This document shows positions 32,854 to 39,591 of a DNA stretch of 64,000 bases, in pieces. How positions within the stretch are numbered: position 1 is the stretch's first letter; every line of letters begins with the position of its first letter. A program made the translations under genes and the position numbers. The stretch spans positions 1 through 64,000 of the forward strand of contig OZ248407.1 of assembly GCA_965234325.1 (NCBI GenBank), given 5' to 3'. This DNA comes from Limnohabitans kasalickyi. Lineage in GTDB: Bacteria > Pseudomonadota > Gammaproteobacteria > Burkholderiales > Burkholderiaceae_C. Under the pieces are notes generated by a model. That model was not told the origin of the DNA and did no database searches. It saw nothing but the letters and a program-made list of their open reading frames with translations.

Positions 32854-33222
32854 ATGGCCAGCAAAGGCACGCAAATTTTGAACCTCACCGGCCTGCGCTT
32901 TGATGCCAACCTCGGCATCTTGGAGCACGAAAAAACCGGTCCACAACCGATTCAGGTGGATGCCGAACTGAACTTGGGCACGCAACCCCTAATGCCCCAC
33001 GACGATGACATTTGCCATGTGCTGGACTACCGCAAGGTGCGCCAAATCATCATCACCGAATGCACGGCAGAGCACGTCAACTTACTCGAAACGCTGATTG
33101 GCAAACTCGCCCACCGCCTCATGCAACTGCCTGGCGTTTTGGGCGTGCGCGTGAAAATCGCTAAATTAGAAATTTTTGAAGACTGCGAAGTGGCCATTCG
33201 CATGGAAACAGGACAATGGTGA
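32854..33222 (+). CDS. dihydroneopterin aldolase-type protein 2 (FolB/FolX-like)
   Basis: 122 aa. Same T-fold as its neighbour but only distantly alike: LTGLRFDANLGILEHEKTGPQPIQVDAELNLG, HVLDYRKVRQIIITE, NLLETLIGKLAHRLM and VKIAKLEIFEDCEVAIRME. The Glu and Lys positions are kept. The pair may split roles (aldolase versus dihydroneopterin-triphosphate epimerase), or may form mixed rings. It starts 1 bp after the first folB. Confidence 0.82.
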   Translation: MASKGTQILNLTGLRFDANLGILEHEKTGPQPIQVDAELNLGTQPLMPHDDDICHVLDYRKVRQIIITECTAEHVNLLETLIGKLAHRLMQLPGVLGVRVKIAKLEIFEDCEVAIRMETGQW

Positions 33223-34136
33223 CTATGACGACCGCTGAAAAAGAACTCAACAAAGACCCGAAGCAAATCAAGATCGAGCACGAAAACCACAAGCTCGAAA
33301 AACGCCTGTGCCGCCAAGTCGGCCAAGCCATCGTGGACTACAACATGATCGAAGAAGGCGACAAGATCATGGTCTGCATGTCCGGCGGCAAAGACAGCTA
33401 CGCCATGCTCGACATCTTGCTGATGATGCAGCAGCGCGCCCCCATCAGCTTTGAGCTGATTGCGGTCAACCTCGACCAAAAGCAACCCGGCTTTCCTGCC
33501 GAGGTGCTGCCCAAATACTTGGCACAAGTGGGCGTGAAGTTCCGCATCGAAACGCAAGACACCTACTCCATCGTCAAAGACAAAATTGCCGAAGGCAAAA
33601 CCATGTGCAGCCTATGCTCGCGCTTGCGCCGTGGCATTTTGTACCGTGTGGCGGGCGAGTTGGGCTGCAACAAAATCGCGCTGGGCCACCACCGCGACGA
33701 CATCTTGCAAACCTTCTTCTTGAACATGTTCTTCGGCGGCAAGCTCAAAGCCATGCCACCCAAACTGGTCAGCGACGGCGGCGACCACATGGTGATCCGC
33801 CCCTTGGCCTACGTGGCCGAGAAAGACTTAGAGCGCTGGTCAAAAGTGCGCCAGTTCCCGATCATTCCGTGCACGCTGTGCGGCAGCCAAGACGGCTTGC
33901 AACGTCAAGTGGTGGGGGAGATGTTGCGGGAGTGGGAAAAGAAGTTTCCGGGCCGCATTGAGAACATGTTCGCAGCGATGCAAAACGTGGTGCCTTCGCA
34001 TTTGATGGACCACACGAAGTTTGATTTCAAGAACTTGGTGACCACCGGGGTTGCGTCGGAAGATGGTGACAAAGGGTTTGATCGTGAAGAGTTTCCGATG
34101 CCAACTTTGCCTGGGTTGCAGGTGGTGAAGCTTTAA
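33216..34136 (+). CDS. ttcA: tRNA 2-thiocytidine(32) synthetase
   Basis: About 306 aa (ATG 33216, or 33225 for 303 aa). Thiolates C32 of certain tRNAs using ATP and an Fe-S cluster. PP-loop MVCMSGGKDSYAMLDIL; cluster cysteines in KTMCSLCSRLRRGI and PCTLCGSQDG; GHHRDDILQTFFLNMFFGG. It overlaps the upstream folB stop by 7 bp, so probably translationally coupled. The stop lies in a palindrome GAAGCTT-T-AAGCTTC (34129-34143) followed by CTTTTTT, a likely terminator. Confidence 0.96.
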   Translation: MVTMTTAEKELNKDPKQIKIEHENHKLEKRLCRQVGQAIVDYNMIEEGDKIMVCMSGGKDSYAMLDILLMMQQRAPISFELIAVNLDQKQPGFPAEVLPKYLAQVGVKFRIETQDTYSIVKDKIAEGKTMCSLCSRLRRGILYRVAGELGCNKIALGHHRDDILQTFFLNMFFGGKLKAMPPKLVSDGGDHMVIRPLAYVAEKDLERWSKVRQFPIIPCTLCGSQDGLQRQVVGEMLREWEKKFPGRIENMFAAMQNVVPSHLMDHTKFDFKNLVTTGVASEDGDKGFDREEFPMPTLPGLQVVKL

Positions 34137-34163
34137 GCTTCGTGCTTTTTTGCTTTTTGCTGA

Positions 34164-34254
34164 GCTCGCTTCGGGGAGGGGCTTAGGGCGGGTTCCTCAT
34201 GATGGGTACATAAAATCGTCACCCGCCCTAAGCCCCTCCCCGAAGTCTGCGAGC
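34164..34254. repeat. long hairpin B1 (25-bp stem, 27-nt loop)
   Basis: Perfect arms 34169-34193 (CTTCGGGGAGGGGC...) and 34221-34245, extended by GCTCGC/GCGAGC beyond a 3-nt bulge. Loop 34194-34220 begins TCCTCATGATGG and ends AAAATCGTC; it is the exact reverse complement of loop B2. The 397-bp gap 34137-34533 holds B1, B2 and a terminator but no gene. Confidence 0.92.
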
Positions 34255-34389
34255 GACGTTGCTTCGCTTGTCTGGCTTCACGCATCGGTCACTGCTAATT
34301 CATGCTGCTTTGGCTAGCTCAACGCTTGCGCTTGCGCTTGCACACGCCACCGCGGCTGTTGCCGCTTTAAGCACCTCAAATAACCCAAA

Positions 34390-34470
34390 GCATGACGCGC
34401 ATGGGGTGCGGCGGCTGACGATTTTATGTACCCATCATGAGGAAGCCGCCGCACCCCATGCGCGTGATGC
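34390..34470. repeat. long hairpin B2 (27-bp stem, 27-nt loop)
   Basis: Arms 34390-34416 (GCATGACGCGCATGGGG...) and 34444-34470, with one mismatch. Loop 34417-34443 begins GACGATTTTATG and ends CATCATGAGGA. All 27 loop bases match B1 in inverse orientation, while the stems share nothing. Confidence 0.92.
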
Positions 34471-34485
34471 GCCCTCACCGGAGCG

Positions 34486-34512
34486 AAAAAAAGCCACCCC
34501 GAAGAGTGGCTT
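34486..34512 (-). terminator. rho-independent terminator
   Basis: On the minus strand AAGCCAC / GTGGCTT with an 8-nt loop, followed by TTTTTTT, 21 bp behind the FAH-family gene. Confidence 0.85.
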
Positions 34513-34533
34513 CTTAAACAGTACAGAACAAGA

Positions 34534-35397
34534 TCAAGCTTTAAAAGCCACAACCTTCTGATGCTGCTCACCCAAACCTTCAATCCCCAAAGTCATGGTG
34601 TCACCACGCTTCAAGTACACAGGCGCTGACTTGCCGTCTTTCTTCACACCCATGCCCACGCCAGGAGGCGTACCGGTACAGATCACGTCGCCGGGCATCA
34701 AGGTGATGAACTGGCTCACGTAGCTCACGATTTTGGCCACGCCGAAGATCATGGTCTTGGTGTTGCCGTTTTGCATGCGCACGCCGTTGTGGTCCAGCCA
34801 CATGCCCAGCTTTTGTGGGTTTGGCACTTCGTCACGCGTCACCAGCCAAGGACCGATGGGGCCGAAGGTGTCGCAACCCTTGCCCTTGTCCCATGAACCG
34901 CCGCGCTCCAACTGGTACTCACGCTCGCTCACGTCGTTGATCAAGCAGTAGCCGGCCACGTAGTTGAACGCGTCTTTTTGCGACACATAGCGTGCTTGTG
35001 TACCGATGACGATGCCCAGTTCCACTTCCCAGTCCGACTTGACCGAGCCCTTGGGCAGCATCACGTCGTCGTTGGGGCCTTGGATACAGCTGATGGCTTT
35101 GGTGAACACGATGGGTTCTTTGGGAATCGGCATGCCCGACTCTGCGGCGTGGTCGGCGTAGTTCAGGCCGATGGCCAAGAACTTGCCGATGTTGGCGACG
35201 GGGCAACCCATGCGTGGCTTGCCTTTGACCAAAGGCAACTTCTCGGTGTTGAGCTTGGCGATTTTGGCCAACGCTTTGTCGCTGAGTTGATCGGGGGTGA
35301 CGTCTTTGATGACCTTGCTCAGGTCGCGCAACTTGCCATCTGCATCAATCAGTCCGGGCTTTTCTTTGCCGGGGTTGCCATATCGAACCAGTTTCAT
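34534..35397 (-). CDS. fumarylacetoacetate hydrolase-family protein
   Basis: 287 aa. Shape of the ureidoglycolate lyase / 2,4-diketo-3-deoxy-L-fuconate hydrolase subgroup: MKLVRYGNPGKEKPGLIDADGKLRDLS, FLAIGLNYADHAAESG, PIVFTKAISCIQGPND, DWEVELGIVIG (Mg-binding Glu residues), NDVSEREYQLERGGSWDKGKGCDTFGPIGPWLVT and GDVICTGTPPGVGMG. Cytosolic hydrolase of a 2-oxo acid; exact substrate cannot be read off. Divergent from an Ldh-type dehydrogenase (172 bp), which could act in the same sugar-acid or ureide pathway. Confidence 0.9.
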   Translation of the reverse strand: MKLVRYGNPGKEKPGLIDADGKLRDLSKVIKDVTPDQLSDKALAKIAKLNTEKLPLVKGKPRMGCPVANIGKFLAIGLNYADHAAESGMPIPKEPIVFTKAISCIQGPNDDVMLPKGSVKSDWEVELGIVIGTQARYVSQKDAFNYVAGYCLINDVSEREYQLERGGSWDKGKGCDTFGPIGPWLVTRDEVPNPQKLGMWLDHNGVRMQNGNTKTMIFGVAKIVSYVSQFITLMPGDVICTGTPPGVGMGVKKDGKSAPVYLKRGDTMTLGIEGLGEQHQKVVAFKA

Positions 35398-35569
35398 GAA
35401 TTGCCTTTCGGGTTAAAAATTCTCAAGAATTATGACGTGCACCACGCCGTCCAACTGCACCAACGTGACAGCGCTCAGGGGGCTTACTGGTTTCCCCGAG
35501 TCGCCACAGACAGCGCACAAGAATATTATGGTATGACGATTACACCCCACTTCAACCTAGTTAAAACCC

Positions 35570-36637
35570 ATGCCCATCACCCTCCAAGCCCACGACCTCG
35601 AACAGCACATCAGCCGCATTTTTGTGGCCGCCGGCAGCAGCGCCAGCGAAGCCCAAGCCGTGGCGGCCAACTTGGTGATGGCCAACCTCAGCGGCCACGA
35701 CTCGCACGGCGTGGGCATGGCACCGCGCTACATCGACGCGATTTTGGAGGGCGGTTTGACACCCAACAGCGACGTGGCGGTGCGGGTGGACAGCGGCATG
35801 CTGCTGGGCCTCGATGGTCAACAAGGCTTTGGGCAAACCGTGGGTGTGCAAGCCATGAACCTCGCGTTTGAGCGGGTGGCACAACACGGCGCGTGCATCA
35901 TGTCGCTCGCGCATGCGCACCACTTGGGCCGCATTGGTCACTTCGCCGAAATGGCGGTGGCGCGCGGCTGGGTGTCGCTGCATTTTGTGAATGTGCTCTC
36001 TCGCCCCGTGGTGGCTCCGTGGCACGGCGGCGATGGCCGCTTTGGCACCAACCCATGTTGCATTGGCATTCCTGTGGGTATGGACGACACCACCCGTGAG
36101 CCCTTTGTGCTCGACTTCGCCACCAGCCGCGTGGCCCAAGGCAAGATGCGCGTGGCCCACAACGAGGGCAAAGAAGTCGCGCCCGGCACCTTGATCGACG
36201 AACACGGCCAACCCACCACTCGGCCCGGTGTGGTGGTGGTGCCGCAAAGCAATGGCGGCTATGGCGCACTCATGACCTTTGGCGAACACAAAGGCTTTGG
36301 CTTGGCGGTGGCCTGCGAGTTACTGGGTGGCGCTTTGAGTGGCGGCGGCACCTGGCACAGGGCGGCGGACGCCAAGCGCTCGGTCTACAACGGCATGCTC
36401 AGCATCATCATCGACCCCAAGGCTTTGGGCACACAACTGAGCTTTGCGCAAGAAACCTTGGCCTTCATCGACTGGCTGCGCCAAAGCCCCGCCAGCCCCA
36501 ACAGCGACGGCGTGGTGGTGGCGGGCGAGCGCGAACGCACGGCACGCGCAGCACGCAAAAAAAATGGCATCGTTGTCGACGATGCCACTTGGCAAGAAAT
36601 TCAAGACGCCGCACGCAAAGTGGGCGTTACGCTCTGA
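35570..36637 (+). CDS. Ldh-family (malate/lactate/ureidoglycolate-type) dehydrogenase
   Basis: 355 aa, NAD(P)-dependent 2-hydroxyacid oxidoreductase of the type II malate/L-lactate dehydrogenase family. Motifs: NLVMANLSGHDSHGVGMAPRYIDAI, HAHHLGRIGHFAEMA (active-site His), PVVAPWHGGDGRFGTNPCCIGIP, FVLDFATSRVAQGKMRVA and GEHKGFGLAVACELLGGALSGGGT. Ureidoglycolate, lactate, malate or sulfolactate are possible substrates. It converges on argB with a 2-bp gap, so there is no room for a terminator between them. Confidence 0.9.
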   Translation: MPITLQAHDLEQHISRIFVAAGSSASEAQAVAANLVMANLSGHDSHGVGMAPRYIDAILEGGLTPNSDVAVRVDSGMLLGLDGQQGFGQTVGVQAMNLAFERVAQHGACIMSLAHAHHLGRIGHFAEMAVARGWVSLHFVNVLSRPVVAPWHGGDGRFGTNPCCIGIPVGMDDTTREPFVLDFATSRVAQGKMRVAHNEGKEVAPGTLIDEHGQPTTRPGVVVVPQSNGGYGALMTFGEHKGFGLAVACELLGGALSGGGTWHRAADAKRSVYNGMLSIIIDPKALGTQLSFAQETLAFIDWLRQSPASPNSDGVVVAGERERTARAARKKNGIVVDDATWQEIQDAARKVGVTL

Positions 36638-36639
36638 CC

Positions 36640-37512
36640 TCAGTGCGAGCGAATCATGGTGCCAAACGCCTGCTCGGTCAGCACCTCCAGCAGCATGGCG
36701 TGCGGTACGCGGCCGTCGATGATGTGCACCGCATTGACGCCGCTCTTGGCGGCATCTAAAGCGCCAGCGATCTTCGGAATCATGCCGCCGCTGATGGTGC
36801 CGTCGGCACACAACTCGTCAATGCGACGCGGTGTGAGTTCGGTCAACAACTCACCCGCTTTGTCGAGCACGCCACGGATGTTGGTGAGCATCAACAACTT
36901 TTCAGCATTCAGCACGGTGGCCAATTTGGCCGCCACCACATCGGCGTTGATGTTGTAACTCTCGTTGTTTTCACCAAAGCCAATGGGGCTGATCACGGGA
37001 ATGAACGCGTCGTCTTGCAAGGCCTTCACCACGCTGGGGTCGATGCTGACGATGTCGCCCACTTGGCCCACGTCGTACTCTTTGCTGGGGTCTTGCGTGT
37101 CATGCAGCTTGAGCTTTTTGGCGCGAATCATCGCGCCATCGCGTCCCGTCAAACCCACGGCCTTGCCACCCGCTTGGTTGATCAAGCCCACGATGTCTTG
37201 CTGCACTTCGCCGCCCAACACCCACTCCACCACTTCCATGGTTTCGGCATCGGTCACGCGCATGCCTTGAATGAACGCACCGGTTTTACCCAAGCGTTTC
37301 AAGGCGGTTTCAATTTGCGGGCCGCCGCCGTGCACCACGACGGGGTTCATGCCCACCAGCTTGAGCAGCACCACATCTTCGGCAAACGCTTTTTGCAGCG
37401 CCGGGTCGGTCATGGCGTTGCCGCCGTATTTGATGACCAAGGTTTTGCCGTGGAACTTGCGGATGTACGGCAGGGCTTGGGCCAGGATGTCAGCGGGAGA
37501 CAAATTACTCAT
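36640..37512 (-). CDS. argB: acetylglutamate kinase
   Basis: 290 aa. Second step of arginine synthesis (N-acetylglutamate to its 5-phosphate). Amino-acid kinase fold: TLVIKYGGNAM, KLVGMNPVVVHGGGPQI, GLTGRDGAMIRA, NINADVVAAKLATVLNAEKLLMLTNI and ELCADGTISGGMIPKIAGALDAAKSGVNAVHIIDGRVPHAMLLEVLT. The N-terminal helix extension (SNLSPADILAQALPYIRKFHGK) suggests the hexameric arginine-inhibited form. It lies 47 bp downstream of the NYN-protein gene on the same strand. Confidence 0.97.
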   Translation of the reverse strand: MSNLSPADILAQALPYIRKFHGKTLVIKYGGNAMTDPALQKAFAEDVVLLKLVGMNPVVVHGGGPQIETALKRLGKTGAFIQGMRVTDAETMEVVEWVLGGEVQQDIVGLINQAGGKAVGLTGRDGAMIRAKKLKLHDTQDPSKEYDVGQVGDIVSIDPSVVKALQDDAFIPVISPIGFGENNESYNINADVVAAKLATVLNAEKLLMLTNIRGVLDKAGELLTELTPRRIDELCADGTISGGMIPKIAGALDAAKSGVNAVHIIDGRVPHAMLLEVLTEQAFGTMIRSH

Positions 37513-37559
37513 GCGGTGTAACTCCGTCAGGGTGAGTTTTTGGGATGGTAAAGAGGTGT

Positions 37560-38429
37560 TCAGTCTGCGTGGTCAACCGATGGTGACGACGCCAAGCCTT
37601 GTGCGGCTTGTGGGCCCAACACCAGGTCGCGCACCATTTCACGCAAGAGCTTTTTCTCTTGGAAGCTCAACGCACGCTCCAACACACGACGCACGCCCAA
37701 CAGCAACTGGCGGTCCACCTCTTGCGGAATGCCGCGTGTGTTTTGCAACTCTTCGCGCAGCTCTTCGCGCAAGTCTTCAGGCTCATCGGCCCACCAGGTG
37801 TTGATCACGGTGCCCAGTTGCGCACGCAATTGTTCGGGGTCGATCGGGGCTACGGCGTGCATGGAGCTGGCGTGGCGCGGCGTGGCGCCATCGCGCAAGG
37901 CTTGTGCACCCAACACCACACGCTGGTCGGCTTGCGACAGCAAACGGGCCCAACCTGGGTCGTCGCGGTTGAGCTGGCTCATGTTGCGCGAGGCTTCGTC
38001 CGCCAACAAATGCACCGCCACACCATGCAACTGCGCTTCGTCAATCAGCGCCAGCAAACGCTCGTCGTCGCTGCCCACCAAGATGTGGTCGCACGCGCCG
38101 CGCTCGGCCAAACGCTTCAAATCCGCACCCAAGGTGCGCAACATCGACAAACCACCGTCTTGGCTGTGAGGCATCACGGCGCGGCTGATTTGCGCGTCGT
38201 ACGCTTGCTCATCGGGGGTGTCGCTGTACCAGTAAATGCGGCGCAGGTTCAAGTCCAAGCCGTTGTGAGCCAGGGCGTTGCCCAGCAAGCCGTGCAATTG
38301 TTGACGCACTGGGTCTTGGCCGCCCTCTGTTTGGCCTTGCAACCACGCTAAAAAACGGGCGTCGATGAGGGCAATGCAAGATTCGGCGCTGCCTTGCGCC
38401 GCTGTATGGGAAGGGTGTTGACGTTTCAT
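37560..38429 (-). CDS. NYN-domain (PIN-like) protein
   Basis: 289 aa. NYN/limkain-b1-type nuclease fold: CIALIDARFLAWLQG, LRRIYWYSDTPDEQ, MLRTLGADLKRLAERG, DHILVGSDDERLLALIDEAQLHGVAVHLLADEA with the acidic cluster SDD, then a helical C-terminal region with ALSFQEKKLLREMVRDLVLGP. NYN proteins are predicted RNases; target unknown. Precedes argB in the same direction, probably one transcript. Confidence 0.85.
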   Translation of the reverse strand: MKRQHPSHTAAQGSAESCIALIDARFLAWLQGQTEGGQDPVRQQLHGLLGNALAHNGLDLNLRRIYWYSDTPDEQAYDAQISRAVMPHSQDGGLSMLRTLGADLKRLAERGACDHILVGSDDERLLALIDEAQLHGVAVHLLADEASRNMSQLNRDDPGWARLLSQADQRVVLGAQALRDGATPRHASSMHAVAPIDPEQLRAQLGTVINTWWADEPEDLREELREELQNTRGIPQEVDRQLLLGVRRVLERALSFQEKKLLREMVRDLVLGPQAAQGLASSPSVDHAD

Positions 38430-38568
38430 GGAAGTACTAAAAAGGTAAAAAGATAGAAAACTGCCAGAGGCCGTGCTAACCGTGCACGGGGCCTCGTGCT
38501 GGCATTTATTTTAGGGCGGCAGAGTCACACTCGCAGTAGATAATTCTGTCACTCACATAAATTCCACC

Positions 38569-39591
38569 ATGACACCTCCTATTTTGATCACCGGCGGCAC
38601 CGGATTTATTGGCTCCCACACGGTCGTGACGCTGGCTCAAGCCGGTCAACCCGTGGTGATTTTGGACAATTTGTGCAATTCCAGCCCCAAAGTGCTGGAC
38701 CGCTTGGCCCGCCTCAACGCCAGCCCGATTGAGTTTGTGCAGGCCGACATCCGCGACTCAGCCGCCTTGGATGCGCTGTTTGCGCGTTACAACTTTGCAG
38801 GCGTCATCCACTTTGCGGGTCTCAAGGCCGTGGGCGAGTCGGTGGCCCAACCCCTGCGCTACCTCGAGAACAACGTCAGCGGCACCATCAACCTGCTGCA
38901 AGCCATGGGCCGCGCCAACGTGCGCCGCATCGTGTTCAGCTCGTCGGCCACTGTGTACGGCGACCCCGTGAGCGTGCCCATCCCTGAGACCGCCACGCTG
39001 ACCGCGACCAACCCATATGGTCGCAGCAAGCTCATGTGCGAAGACGCGCTGCGCGAGTTGCACGCTGCCGATCCACGTTGGCACATCGCCATCCTGCGTT
39101 ACTTCAACCCTGTGGGCGCGCACGAAAGTGGCTTGCTGGGTGAGGCGCCCAACGGCATCCCCAACAACCTCATGCCTTACATCACGCAAGTGGCCTTGGG
39201 CCAGCGCGAAGCCTTGCAGATCTTTGGCAATGACTACCCCACACCCGACGGCACGGGCGTGCGCGACTACCTGCATGTGGTCGACTTGGCTGCCGGTCAC
39301 TTAGCCGCCCTGCGCGCTTTGGACACGCCCAAACTTTTGACCGTCAACCTCGGCACCGGCCAAGGCGTGAGCGTGCAAGACATGGTGGACACCTTTGCCC
39401 GCGTCAACGGCGTACCCATACCGCACAACGTGGTGCCCCGCCGCCCCGGCGACGTGGCGCAATGCTTGGCCGATGCCCGCCAAGCCAAAGCGGTGCTGAA
39501 CTGGCAAACCGAACTCGGCCTCGACCGCATGTGCGCCGATGCGTGGCGCTGGCAATCGATGAACCCACAAGGCTTCGACACCCCCCTATGA
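38569..39591 (+). CDS. galE: UDP-glucose 4-epimerase
   Basis: 340 aa. Interconverts UDP-Glc and UDP-Gal (possibly the GlcNAc forms). ILITGGTGFIGSHTVVTLAQAG, VIHFAGLKAVGESVAQPLRYLENNVSGT, VFSSSATVYGDP, NPYGRSKLMCED (YxxxK), ILRYFNPVGAHESG, TPDGTGVRDYLHVVDLA. First gene of the plus-strand half of the polysaccharide locus; its TGA overlaps the next ATG. Confidence 0.96.
   Translation: MTPPILITGGTGFIGSHTVVTLAQAGQPVVILDNLCNSSPKVLDRLARLNASPIEFVQADIRDSAALDALFARYNFAGVIHFAGLKAVGESVAQPLRYLENNVSGTINLLQAMGRANVRRIVFSSSATVYGDPVSVPIPETATLTATNPYGRSKLMCEDALRELHAADPRWHIAILRYFNPVGAHESGLLGEAPNGIPNNLMPYITQVALGQREALQIFGNDYPTPDGTGVRDYLHVVDLAAGHLAALRALDTPKLLTVNLGTGQGVSVQDMVDTFARVNGVPIPHNVVPRRPGDVAQCLADARQAKAVLNWQTELGLDRMCADAWRWQSMNPQGFDTPL

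Noticed and set aside
34137..34533. Small genes in the 34.1-34.5 kb gap
   Set aside because: Open frames here read through the hairpin arms in both directions; composition is that of the inverted repeats, not of a protein.
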